DNA from: Planctomycetota bacterium
GTDB lineage: Bacteria; Planctomycetota; UBA1135; JAKEFM01
Assembly (NCBI GenBank): GCA_022616055.1
Contig: JAKEFM010000167.1
Span: forward strand, 1 to 41,921
Length of the DNA: 41,921 nucleotides
Reading direction: 5' to 3'
A model generated the notes under the pieces. It saw nothing but the letters and a program-made list of their open reading frames with translations, had not been told where the DNA came from and made no database searches. Position numbers and translations under genes: made by a program. This document shows positions 1 through 8,007 of this stretch, in pieces (the first letter of the stretch is position 1; each line of letters starts with the position of its first letter).

Positions 1-98
1 CTCTCGATCGGGGGCTGGGGCCGGCTACCGGGCGCTTCGGCGCCTACCCGGACGGGACTTTCACCCGCTAGCGAGGGGCAGCTTTCAGGACGCTCCAC
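1..98 (-). ncRNA. possible 5' end of a group II intron, cut by the window edge
   Basis: Read on the minus strand, this stretch holds CGGGTGAAAGTCCCG, a short stem with a GAAAG loop. It is followed by a GGCGC/GCGCC hairpin (bases 31-35 and 40-44, UUCG loop on the plus strand) and then GGTAGCC. The order GTGAAAGTCC ... GGTAGCC resembles domain I of bacterial group II introns as I remember it. The rest of the intron, including any reverse transcriptase, would lie left of base 1. No protein gene is visible here. The 5' boundary near base 98 (GTGGAG) is a guess, because the usual GUGYG start is not exact. It could also be another structured RNA. Confidence 0.35.
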
Positions 99-205
99 GG
101 GAGGACGCTACTGCGGCCGATCGATCGAGCGAATCGCCGGATGGGGGGGATCCCGAAGGGCCACGGGGAGCCCCACGGCCGAGCGGCTGGATTCCCCGCC
201 CCCTT

Positions 206-1492
206 TCACTCGCCGGCGATCTCCCGCGCGACGTCGAGCATCGAGTCGATCTGGGCCGGCGAGACGTAGATGTGCGTGCTCGTCCGGACCCCTTCGTCCT
301 TTCCCATGGACCGGACCCGGATCCGGCGGCGACCCCAGAGCGACCGCATCAGCTCGGGAGCGGTCATCCCCTCGATCCCCCAGGTCGTCATGCCGCAGGC
401 GAGCTCCGGGTGGATCGAGGAGGTGATCTTCACGCGGGGGATCTGGCGCAGGCCCGCCCGGAGCCGCTCCCCGAGGTAGCGGATCCGCCGCTCGATCCGG
501 GCCATCCCGACGCGCTCGAAGAAGTCGAGGGCGACCTCGAAGCCCCGGACGAGGCTCAGGTTCACCGTCCCCCACTGCATGAACCGGTACATCCCCTCCG
601 CCCGGTTGTCCCACTCGGCCGAGGCGAGCGTCGTCTGGAGGCGGTCCTGGACCTCCCTGCGGGCGAAGAGGAAGCCGTTCCCCTTCGGGGCGAGGAGCCA
701 CTTGTGCGGGGAGGAGAAGTAGGCGTCGCAGCCGAGGTCGCGGAGGTTCACCTGGAGGTGGCCGACCGCCTGCGCCCCGTCGACGACCGTGAAGATCCCC
801 CGCGCGCGGGCGATGGCGCAGAGGCGCTTCACCGGGAGGACGATGCCGAGGGCGGTCGTCACGTGGGGGATCGCCCAGACCTTCGTGCGCGCCGTCGTCC
901 GCGCCTCGAAGCGGCGCACGATCTCGTCGGGATCGTTCGGGTGGAGGGGGATCTCGACCTCCTGGACGACGATCCCGCGGCGCGCCCGCTTGAGGTCCCA
1001 CCCCTTCCTCCCCCCCGGGTGCTCGACGTTCGTCGTCACCACCTCGTCGCCGGTCTCGAGGTCGATCCCGTTCGCGACGAAGTTCATCCCGGCCGTCGCG
1101 TTCGGCGTGAGGGCGAGTTCCGCCCCCTCGCAGCCGAGGAACGAGCCGAGCCGGTCGCGGAACTCCCTCTCCTGGCTGTACCCCCCCATCCGGCTCGCGT
1201 CCTCCGGCGTGTAGTCCCACTTCGGCAGGTTCTCCTCGACCCAACGGAGGTGCGCGATCGTCGCCTCGGTGACCGCCTTGGGGGAGGCGCCGAGGGTGGA
1301 GGTCTGGCAGTAGGCCTCCTCGTCGGGGAAGGCGAAGTGCCAGCGCAGCGAGTTCCAGTAGGCCTCGTCCTCCTGGAAGTCGGGAGGAAGCCGCGGCGGA
1401 AGGGGCGGAGCGGCGCGGGCGAGGGAGGGGAGGCGCAACGCCCCCGCGGGGCCGAGGAGGGCGAGGCGGAGGAGGTCGCGCCGGTGGACCAT
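206..1492 (-). CDS. Tat-exported class V aminotransferase-fold PLP enzyme
   Basis: This 428-residue protein has the fold type I class V aminotransferase layout shared by cysteine desulfurases and isopenicillin N epimerase-like enzymes. The cofactor-pocket aspartate lies in VVDGAQ (D238). The PLP-binding lysine lies in SSPHKW (K264). The N-terminus MVHRRDLLRL followed by a hydrophobic stretch and an ARAAP cleavage-like site looks like a twin-arginine signal, fitting export of a folded cofactor enzyme. The substrate cannot be told. It starts with ATG but has only a weak ribosome site. It lies 48 bases downstream of the pentaheme cytochrome gene and may be co-transcribed with it. The family call is firm; true Tat export is inferred. 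Confidence 0.9.
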   Translation of the reverse strand: MVHRRDLLRLALLGPAGALRLPSLARAAPPLPPRLPPDFQEDEAYWNSLRWHFAFPDEEAYCQTSTLGASPKAVTEATIAHLRWVEENLPKWDYTPEDASRMGGYSQEREFRDRLGSFLGCEGAELALTPNATAGMNFVANGIDLETGDEVVTTNVEHPGGRKGWDLKRARRGIVVQEVEIPLHPNDPDEIVRRFEARTTARTKVWAIPHVTTALGIVLPVKRLCAIARARGIFTVVDGAQAVGHLQVNLRDLGCDAYFSSPHKWLLAPKGNGFLFARREVQDRLQTTLASAEWDNRAEGMYRFMQWGTVNLSLVRGFEVALDFFERVGMARIERRIRYLGERLRAGLRQIPRVKITSSIHPELACGMTTWGIEGMTAPELMRSLWGRRRIRVRSMGKDEGVRTSTHIYVSPAQIDSMLDVAREIAGE

Positions 1493-1540
1493 CGTCCCGC
1501 AGCATGCCGCGGGAGGGCCGGAAACGGAACCTCCCTGCCG

Positions 1541-2584
1541 TCAGGAGCCGAAGTCGAGGGTCTTCTCGGCGATCGCTTCGACCCGATCCGCGTCCTTCGG
1601 CGCCCCGTACCTCGGCTCGGCGAGGAGGTGGTGGAGGAGCCGGGCCCTCGCCTTCCCCTTCGCGACCGGGAGCGGGACCCGGAGGGACTCGGGCCGGTCC
1701 GGGCGGAGAGGCCGCTTCCCGAAGTCGAACCGCTCCTCCTTCGACAGGACCCCCTTTCCCGAAGGATCGAGGACCTCCACGGCGAGGACGACGAGGCGGC
1801 CGTCTCCGCCGCCGGGGAGGAAGTGGCCGGTCTTCGCCTCGACCGAGACGAGGAGGTCGCTCCCTTCGACGGAGAGGGAGAGGTCGGCGGCCTTGGCGAG
1901 GAACTTCGGGGAGTGGACGCCCGGGAAGTCGTGGCGACCGGAGAGGCGCGGCTTGAGGCGCCCGACCTGGCGGCGCGTGCGCTCCTCGTCCTGGGAGAGG
2001 ACCCGCTCGACCGACTCCATGTGGCAGGTGACGCAGGTGCTCCCCGAGGCCGCCGAGGTCGCCTCGTACCCGGTCCTCTGGTCGTGGACGGGATCGCGCT
2101 CGCTCTGGCCGTGGCAGGAGTAGCAGAGGACCGGCTCGAGGAACCGCTCGTCCCCCTTCGAGCGGTGGTACTTCGTCCCGTGCGGTCCCGACATCCCCCG
2201 GGAGCCGACGTGGCAGGCGAAGCAGTCGACGCCGACCTCGAGGTCGGCCTCGCGGGCGCGGGGGAGCTTCCCGATCCCGGAGTCGAGGAGCGGGGCGGGG
2301 GCGTGGCAGGGGACGCAGGAGGCGGCCGCCTCGGGGCTCCTCGCCTTCTCCGCGGCGTAGGCGGCCTGGAAGATCGGGTCGGTCCAGGCCTTCGCGTGGA
2401 GGCTCCCCTTCCACTCGTCGTGGATCTCCCGGTGGCAGCGCCCGCAGTACTCGACCTTCTCCGCGAGGGTGTTCCCCTCGACCTCCTCCTCCTGGAAGGC
2501 GCAGGCCCCGGACGGGGTCGTCGGGGCGCCCGCGAGCGAGATCGCGCCGGCGAGGAGGAGGCCGGCGAGGAGGAGGCGGGTCAC
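1541..2584 (-). CDS. pentaheme c-type cytochrome, cytochrome c554-like
   Basis: The 347-residue protein begins with a hydrophobic signal sequence (residues 3-20) and carries five CXXCH heme sites: C47-H51, C90-H94, C121-H125, C154-H158 and C184-H188. The first sits in YCGRCHREIHDEW, typical of the cytochrome c554/c' family. The C-terminal third (from about residue 205) has no heme site and looks like a beta-rich domain. It should carry electrons in the periplasm; the partner is unknown. The GTG start overlaps the stop of the macro-domain gene by four bases (GTGA), which supports this start and suggests translational coupling. A longer upstream reading exists but only shadows the macro gene. 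Confidence 0.88.
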   Translation of the reverse strand: MTRLLLAGLLLAGAISLAGAPTTPSGACAFQEEEVEGNTLAEKVEYCGRCHREIHDEWKGSLHAKAWTDPIFQAAYAAEKARSPEAAASCVPCHAPAPLLDSGIGKLPRAREADLEVGVDCFACHVGSRGMSGPHGTKYHRSKGDERFLEPVLCYSCHGQSERDPVHDQRTGYEATSAASGSTCVTCHMESVERVLSQDEERTRRQVGRLKPRLSGRHDFPGVHSPKFLAKAADLSLSVEGSDLLVSVEAKTGHFLPGGGDGRLVVLAVEVLDPSGKGVLSKEERFDFGKRPLRPDRPESLRVPLPVAKGKARARLLHHLLAEPRYGAPKDADRVEAIAEKTLDFGS

Positions 2585-3087
2585 GCGGAGGGCCTCTCCT
2601 CCCACGCGCGGCGGAAGGCCTCGACGATCTCGGGCGCGAGCGCGCAGAGGAGGATCTTCCGCAGGGATCGGCCACGGAAGGAGGCGACGGCCCCGACGAT
2701 CGCCCGGGCGGCGGCCTCGGGGTCGAGCCCGCCCACGCCGGTGCCCAGCGCCGGGATCCCGAGGGAGAGGAGCCCCTCGGCGTCGGCGCACCGCAGCGCC
2801 GCGCGCGCGGCGGAGGCGACCTTCGCCTCGGTCGTCTCCATCGCGGGCCGCTCCATCGTCGGGGCGTGGACGATCCGCCGGTAGGCGAGGGAGCCCGCGG
2901 TCGTCGCGATCGCCTCGCCGACGGGGATCGGCGCCCGGGCCATCGCTTCGCGCTCGATCTCCGCCCCCCCCGCGCGGCGGAGCGCGCCCGCCACGCCTCC
3001 CCCCATCTCCCCGCGCGAGTTCGCGGGGTTAACGACCCCTTCGACCGGGAGGACCCGGAGATCGCCGAGGACGATCTCCACTTCCAT
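2581..3087 (-). CDS. macro domain protein (ADP-ribose binding or hydrolysis)
   Basis: A stand-alone macro domain of 168 residues. It shows NPANS near residues 21-25, the glycine loop GGGVAGALRRAGG just after it, and IPALGTGVGG near residue 110. In macro domains these form the ADP-ribose pocket. Members bind or hydrolyse ADP-ribose groups, including O-acetyl-ADP-ribose or ADP-ribosylated protein and nucleic acid. Ribosome site GGAGGAGGAG stands before the ATG. The gene lies inside the 3' end of the NRDE gene (59-base overlap) and its stop overlaps the cytochrome start, so the three are probably one transcript. Why a cytosolic macro domain is coupled to an exported cytochrome is unclear. Confidence 0.9.
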   Translation of the reverse strand: MEVEIVLGDLRVLPVEGVVNPANSRGEMGGGVAGALRRAGGAEIEREAMARAPIPVGEAIATTAGSLAYRRIVHAPTMERPAMETTEAKVASAARAALRCADAEGLLSLGIPALGTGVGGLDPEAAARAIVGAVASFRGRSLRKILLCALAPEIVEAFRRAWEERPSA

Positions 3088-3895
3088 CGACGGTCTCCTC
3101 CTCCGCCTCGCTGCCTCCCTCCCCGCGGCCGCCGAAGTCGCGGCTCGCCTGACGGTCCTCCGCCGAGGCGAGGTGTCGCGCGAGCCGGCTGTGGTCGCGG
3201 AAGGGGGTCGTGCAAGGGGGCCCCTCCGCGTGGAGGAAGAACGCTCCCTCGAGACCGCGACCGGAGACCGCGACGAGGGTCGAGGAGAGGGTTCCGCGGT
3301 CTCCCGCGTGGCGGCAGAAGACGTGGGCCCCGCGCGTCGTGTGGTCCCCGAGGAAGGTCTTCAGGTTCTCGAAGGCGTCCTCGACCCGCTCGACGTCCCC
3401 GGCGTTCCCGAGCCCGTCGACGGGGAGGGTGTCGACGTCGTGGACGTTCGTGAGGAGGTGGACCCCGGCTTCGAGCGGGCGGAACTCGGAGCCGGCCGAC
3501 TCCCCCTGCGGGACGTGGCCGGCGGTCGCCCCCACCTCGTCGGCGAGGAGGACGTTGAAGGGGTTGTACCGGGCGTGGCGCAGGTCGCGCTCGAGCCACT
3601 CCAGCGCGGCGGAGGCGGAGGGGAGCGCGAGGATGTCGAGGAGGAGGAGCCCCCGGGAGCGGCGCGCCGGATCGAGCGGCCCGGGCCGGTTCGTCACCGC
3701 CCCGACGAGCCCCTTCTCGTTCATCCCGATCCAGGTCCCCCCCGCCTTCCGATCGCGGGGGCAGAGCACGGCGAGCCGCTTCCCCCGGTAGATGGACGGC
3801 GACAGGCCTCCCCGATCGCGCATCTCGTCCCGGTTCGCGCCGAAGACCACCGGGTAGCCCGGGACCCGATGGACGATCGCGATCAAGGCGCACAC
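3029..3895 (-). CDS. NRDE / TANGO2 family protein
   Basis: The 288-residue protein starts V(M)-C-A-L-I-A and carries GANRDE, the signature that names the family, followed by GGTWIGMNEKG and AVTNRPG. The second-position cysteine fits the N-terminal nucleophile (Ntn-hydrolase-like) fold proposed for TANGO2 proteins. The family is linked to heme and lipid handling in eukaryotes, but bacterial roles are poorly known. I chose the GTG at 3895 because it places the cysteine at position 2, although no clear ribosome site precedes it. The last 30 residues are low-complexity and overlap the macro gene. Nearby cytochrome genes make a heme connection tempting but unproven. Confidence 0.8.
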   Translation of the reverse strand: MCALIAIVHRVPGYPVVFGANRDEMRDRGGLSPSIYRGKRLAVLCPRDRKAGGTWIGMNEKGLVGAVTNRPGPLDPARRSRGLLLLDILALPSASAALEWLERDLRHARYNPFNVLLADEVGATAGHVPQGESAGSEFRPLEAGVHLLTNVHDVDTLPVDGLGNAGDVERVEDAFENLKTFLGDHTTRGAHVFCRHAGDRGTLSSTLVAVSGRGLEGAFFLHAEGPPCTTPFRDHSRLARHLASAEDRQASRDFGGRGEGGSEAEEETVDGSGDRPRRSPGPPGRRGR

Positions 3896-3965
3896 GGGAG
3901 ATGTCGGGTCGAGGGAGAAGGGGATTGAAGCATTCGAGGTTGGGGCACGCAAGCGCCGCGCCCCC

Positions 3966-5171
3966 TTATCGGCGGACCTGCCGGAGGGAGGAGAGGACCA
4001 TGATCCCCCCGGCGATCGGAAAGAGGTAGCGGGCGTCGAGGATCGCGGCGAGGCAGCCCCCGACGATGGGGGCGGCCGCCCCCGCGAGGGCGAAGCTCGA
4101 GAACACGAGTCCGAAGGCCCCGCCCCGCCGCTCCTCCACGGTCGCCCCCGCCGCGATGCCGTAGGCCGAGGCGAGGACCCCGGCGAAGAAGACCCCCGAG
4201 ACGAAGCGGAGGGCGGAGAAGAGGGGCCACGACGGCGCGAGCCCCTGCGGGAGGAAGGCGATCCCCGTCGCGAGGCTCGCGAGGCGCAGGATCCTCGCGT
4301 GACCGACGCGATCCCCCCGCCGGCCCCACCCCGGGAGGAAGAGGAGGTTCGCCAGGGCATGCGCCGTGAAGGCGGTCCCCGTGATCGTGGACAGGTAGCG
4401 GACGTCGACCCCTTCCAGGCCCTCGACGACGAGCTGGAGGACCGGCTCGACCATGGAGGCGCCGAAGCGCACGGTGAAGAGGGCGAGAAGGAGGGAGCGC
4501 ACCGCCGGGTCGCCGAGGGTGACCTTCAGGTCGCGCCGGACCGCCCCGAGGGTGTCGCGGAGGGCCCTGGCTTCCCCCGCCGCGCCGCGCGCGTTCGAGG
4601 GGGGATCGACCTCGACGGCGAAGGTCTGCACGAGGAGGAGGGAGAGGAACGCGAGGGCCGAGCAGACGAGGAAGACGGCGCGGAACCCGAAGTGGTCGAA
4701 GATCAGACCGCCGAGGAGGGGCCCGGCGATCGCCCCTCCGAAGGCGGCCGACTGCGCCGTCCCCGCGACCCGCCCCTGCCGCTCGCGGGGCGCGCCGACG
4801 GAGGCGAGGGTGAGGGAAGGGGGGATGTAGCCCGAGAGGACTCCCTGCCCGAGCCGGAGGAGGAGGAGCTGCCAGGGCTCCCGCACCAGGCTCATCGCCC
4901 CGGTGAAGAGGGTGATCCCGCCGAGCGCCCGGAGCACCATCGCCTTTCGCCCGAACCGGTCCCCGATCGCGCCCCAGACGGGCCCGAGGAGCGCCGCCAC
5001 GAGGGGCGCGGCGGCGAGGAGGACCCCCGACCAGACCTCGACGGCCCCCTCCTCCGTCACGCCGAGCGAGCGGACGATCGAGGGGAACGAGGGGAGGAAC
5101 CCCATCATCCCGACGGAGGTGAGGAGGTTCGCGGCGAAGACGACGGCGAGGTTGCGGCGCCAGGGCTCCAC
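3966..5171 (-). CDS. MFS transporter
   Basis: A 401-residue, roughly 12-helix membrane protein. Motif A of the major facilitator superfamily, GAIGDRFGRKAM, lies after the second helix (about residues 67-78), with a weaker copy in the second half (GWGRRGDRVGH, about residue 280). The PLLGGLIFDHFGFR segment after helix 5 is the pattern common in multidrug-type exporters. Substrate is unknown; drug or metabolite efflux by proton antiport is likely by family. It starts with GTG. The NRDE gene begins 70 bases downstream. It is probably the first gene of the group running down to 206. Confidence 0.88.
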   Translation of the reverse strand: MEPWRRNLAVVFAANLLTSVGMMGFLPSFPSIVRSLGVTEEGAVEVWSGVLLAAAPLVAALLGPVWGAIGDRFGRKAMVLRALGGITLFTGAMSLVREPWQLLLLRLGQGVLSGYIPPSLTLASVGAPRERQGRVAGTAQSAAFGGAIAGPLLGGLIFDHFGFRAVFLVCSALAFLSLLLVQTFAVEVDPPSNARGAAGEARALRDTLGAVRRDLKVTLGDPAVRSLLLALFTVRFGASMVEPVLQLVVEGLEGVDVRYLSTITGTAFTAHALANLLFLPGWGRRGDRVGHARILRLASLATGIAFLPQGLAPSWPLFSALRFVSGVFFAGVLASAYGIAAGATVEERRGGAFGLVFSSFALAGAAAPIVGGCLAAILDARYLFPIAGGIMVLSSLRQVRR

Positions 5172-5236
5172 GGTTCGGCCGCGCGGAGAAAAGGCGCGGC
5201 AGGATAGGGTCCCGCGCTCGGGCGGGAAGGGGCTCG

Positions 5237-6700
5237 CTAGCGCTTCGGACCCGCCGCCGGCTGCGAGGCGGGCGCCGGGAACAGGTACAGCCGCACCGGC
5301 ACCAGGATCCCAGCCGGCATCGTCGCAGGCCCGCTCGCCGGTCCCGGCGTGGCGGGACCCGGCGCGGATGGAGCCGGGGCGCTCGGCGCCGTCCGGCTCT
5401 CGCGGGGAGCGAGCTTCGACCGCGCGAGCTCTCCGCCGTCCAGGACGACAGGGACCTCCCCCCCCCTCGTCATCCCCGGCCGATCGACCCCGAGGGCTCG
5501 CGCCGATCGAGCGTCGGCGAGACTACGGGCCACCCCCTCGATCACGCTCGCCTCCCGCTCCGCCTCCTCCGCGTTCGAGCGCGGGGCGGCCCCCGGGGCC
5601 GGGTCGATCCTCTCGAAAACGGGACCGCGCGAGATCGTGACGCCCGCAAGGCCCTGGAGGACCTCGTCGAAGCGGGCGACCTGCCCGGAGGGGATGGCGC
5701 AGCTCAGGATCCGGGGCTGGGCGCCGGAGGCCTTCGAGCCCTGCGAGTCGGCGGGAGGAGGGGAGACGAAGAAGTCCCGGGCGGAGACCTCGTTCTCCAG
5801 GCGGTGCCGCAGGGAGGCCACATCCAGGGCCGAGACGTCGTATCTCGCGGCGAACTGGCCGAACGTCAGCGCGCCCTCGGGGTCGTCGAGTTGAATCGAG
5901 TAGGAGAGACAGGCGACCGGCGCGCCGCCGCCGCCCGCGGTCTCCTCCTGGGGCGCGACCTGGTCCTTCACCAGTCCCACCTTGCGGAGGCGATCCACCT
6001 CGGCCTGCTTCCGGACGACGGCCTCGTCGGTTGCGGGCGCCTCTTGTCCCCCGAGGCGGGCTCCGGCCGCGATCGATTCGGGCGTCGGCGCCGGAGCGGG
6101 CGTCTCCCTCTTCTCCTTCTCCGCCACGAGCGGAGGTCCCGCGGCGGCCGCGGGGGGCGCCATTCGGTCCCCTTTCGCCTCGTCGAGGTCGTCCGACCGC
6201 TGCGGGGCCTTCTCCGCTCCGGCCTTCCTCCTCTGCGCCTCGAGGTAGCCGAGACCGCCGAGGGGCTTCGCGGCCCCGGGCGCCGCCTCCTCCTGTGAGT
6301 CCAGGGGGCGCGCGTGCGCCGCGCCCTCCGGCGCGCGCGCGACCGTCCGCTCGAAGGAATCCTCCGAGAGGAAGGTCCTCCACGCGACGAACCCTCCGAT
6401 CCCCAGCGCGGCGAGGGAGGCGGCCACCCGAAGCGGCAGGGGCCGGAACCGGCGGACCGGCGCGGGGGCCGCAGGCGCCTCCGCCCGGACCCGGGCCATC
6501 ACCCCCTGGGCGAATCCCGCGGGAGGCTCCTCCTCGGGCGCTCCCCGCAGGAGCGCCGAGACGGCCTCGATCTCGCGGGCGTAGGCCGCGCACGGCTCGC
6601 ACGCGCCGAGGTGCGCCTGCGCCTCGGCCGGGAGGGGAGGCGCGGCGCCCCGCTCGTCGAGTCGCGCCTGGATCTCCTCGCGGAGTCGGTCGCAGTTCAT
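5237..6700 (-). CDS. membrane anti-sigma factor with zinc-finger (zf-HC2-like) N-terminus
   Basis: The 487-residue protein opens with MNCDRLREEI and has H30-x3-C34-x2-C37, the zinc-binding anti-sigma signature. One membrane helix follows (about 88-106). Between 110 and 245 is a long Pro/Ala/charged linker. A second folded part (about 250-390: LSYSIQLDDPEGALTF, FGQFAARYDVSALD, ILSCAIPSGQV) matches nothing I recognise, and the tail is Pro/Ala-rich. The ATG overlaps the sigma factor stop (ATGA), which fixes the start and pairs the two. The N-terminus should hold the sigma factor at the membrane, and the external part probably senses an envelope signal. Confidence 0.85.
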   Translation of the reverse strand: MNCDRLREEIQARLDERGAAPPLPAEAQAHLGACEPCAAYAREIEAVSALLRGAPEEEPPAGFAQGVMARVRAEAPAAPAPVRRFRPLPLRVAASLAALGIGGFVAWRTFLSEDSFERTVARAPEGAAHARPLDSQEEAAPGAAKPLGGLGYLEAQRRKAGAEKAPQRSDDLDEAKGDRMAPPAAAAGPPLVAEKEKRETPAPAPTPESIAAGARLGGQEAPATDEAVVRKQAEVDRLRKVGLVKDQVAPQEETAGGGGAPVACLSYSIQLDDPEGALTFGQFAARYDVSALDVASLRHRLENEVSARDFFVSPPPADSQGSKASGAQPRILSCAIPSGQVARFDEVLQGLAGVTISRGPVFERIDPAPGAAPRSNAEEAEREASVIEGVARSLADARSARALGVDRPGMTRGGEVPVVLDGGELARSKLAPRESRTAPSAPAPSAPGPATPGPASGPATMPAGILVPVRLYLFPAPASQPAAGPKR

Positions 6701-7425
6701 CCGAGGTGGCTCCGCAGGCGCTCGCGCAGGATCTCCCGGGCCCGGTGGAGTCTCGAGCGGACCGTCCCCACGGGCACCCCGACGGCCGCGGCGATCTCGG
6801 GGTAGGAGAGCCCCTGCTGCTCGAAGAGGACCACGAGGAGCCGCAGGTCGTCCTCGAGCGAGGCGACCGCGGCGCGGACCGCCTCGCCGGCCTCCCGCCC
6901 CGCCGCGCGCCGGGCGGGATCGGGACCGCCGTCGGGAACCTCGAGGGGCGCCGCCCCCTCCCCCGCGCCGAGGGGACCGTCGAGGGAGAGCGCCTCTCCG
7001 CGCTTCGCGGCGCCGCGGCGGCGGATCTCGCTCACGCAGTGGTTCGCGGCCACGCGGTGGAGGTAGGTCGAGAAGAGCGATTCCTCCCGGAACGACCCGA
7101 GCCCCCGGTAGGCCTTGAGGAAGATCTCCTGGGCGTGGTCGGCGGCCTCCTCCCTCCCGCACCCGAGCGTGCGGCACGCGACGGAGAAGACCTTCTTCTC
7201 GTACTTTTCCACGAGGATGCGGAAGGCGTCCCGTCCTCCCGCGCGGACCGCGCGCACGACGGCGAGGTCGGGGTCCTCCCCCGCCGCCTCGCCGGGCCGG
7301 CCGTCCGGGAGCGGTCGCGCGGGTATCGGACGCGGTCCGGGGCGTTCGGTTCGCGCGGGCTCGCCCCCCGGCCGCAGCCCGGCCGCGGGCGGAGGGGGTC
7401 CCGGGAGGGCGGCTTCTTCGGACAC
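6697..7425 (-). CDS. ECF (RpoE-like) RNA polymerase sigma factor
   Basis: The 242-residue protein has sigma region 2 (about 66-140: DAFRILVEKYEKKVF, EEAADHAQEIFLKAYR, STYLHRVAANHCVSEIRRR) and region 4 (about 187-240: GLSYPEIAAAVGVPVGTVRSRLHRAREILRER shortened here in part), with no region 3, as in ECF sigma factors. The first 50 residues are Pro/Arg-rich and may be partly untranslated, so a later start is possible; GTG at 7425 is the first available and has a poor ribosome site. It is coupled by ATGA to its anti-sigma factor and runs divergently from greA. ECF factors usually autoregulate, but no promoter repeat could be picked out. Confidence 0.9.
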   Translation of the reverse strand: MSEEAALPGPPPPAAGLRPGGEPARTERPGPRPIPARPLPDGRPGEAAGEDPDLAVVRAVRAGGRDAFRILVEKYEKKVFSVACRTLGCGREEAADHAQEIFLKAYRGLGSFREESLFSTYLHRVAANHCVSEIRRRGAAKRGEALSLDGPLGAGEGAAPLEVPDGGPDPARRAAGREAGEAVRAAVASLEDDLRLLVVLFEQQGLSYPEIAAAVGVPVGTVRSRLHRAREILRERLRSHLG

Positions 7426-7483
7426 TTCGGCGGCGCGCGAGGCGCGCGATTGTAGCCCCGCGCCCCGGGGTCCGGCTCTCGGC

Positions 7484-7489
7484 TATAGT
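7484..7489 (+). promoter_or_regulatory. possible -10 box for greA
   Basis: TATAGT stands in otherwise GC-only sequence about 45 bases before the greA start, in the divergent gap with the sigma factor gene. No convincing -35 box is present at the right spacing, so this is a weak call. Confidence 0.3.
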
Positions 7490-7533
7490 GGCGGCCCCCA
7501 AGGGACGATGGAGGGCTCCCCCCTCCCCCGCCG

Positions 7534-8007
7534 ATGGTCGAGAGCTGGGTCACCGCCGATCAGTACCGCAAGCTCGAGGAGCAGGTCCGCACGATCGAGG
7601 ACAAGCTCGCCGACGCCGCGCGCAAGTGCGGCGAGGCCGCCGACCACGGCGACCTCTCGGAGAACGCCGAGCTCGACGCCGCCCGGGAGGAGATGCGCTT
7701 CCAGGAGGCGCGCCTGATCGACGCGCGCGAGCTCCTGCGCCGCTCCCGGATCCTGACGAAGCTCCCCCCCGACGACGGGACGGTGAAGATCGGGACGACC
7801 GTGCGCGTGCGGGACCTCGACCGGGGGAGCGAGTCGACCTGGAGGATCGTCGGCGCGGGGGCGTTCGATCCCGACGCCGGGGAGATCCCCTACACGGCCC
7901 CGCTCGCCGCCGGCCTCGTCGGCAAGGCGAAGGGCGCCGTCGCCGAGATCCAGGTCCCGGCCGGGCGCGTCCGCCTCGAGATCCTCGACGTGGCGCGCTC
8001 CGCCTAG
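7534..8007 (+). CDS. greA: GreA/GreB transcript cleavage elongation factor
   Basis: The 157-residue length fits GreA. The N-terminal coiled-coil (residues 5-75) carries the family tip DHGDLSENAELDAAREE at about 38-54, whose acidic residues enter the RNA polymerase secondary channel and stimulate cleavage of backtracked RNA. The C-terminal FKBP-like domain (about 85-155) includes GTTVRVRDLD, DPDAGEIPYTAPLA and GKAKGAVAEI. It is a single gene on the plus strand, divergent from the sigma factor. Its last four bases overlap the end of the convergent transglutaminase gene. GreB cannot be strictly excluded, but the sequence reads as GreA. Confidence 0.93.
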   Translation: MVESWVTADQYRKLEEQVRTIEDKLADAARKCGEAADHGDLSENAELDAAREEMRFQEARLIDARELLRRSRILTKLPPDDGTVKIGTTVRVRDLDRGSESTWRIVGAGAFDPDAGEIPYTAPLAAGLVGKAKGAVAEIQVPAGRVRLEILDVARSA

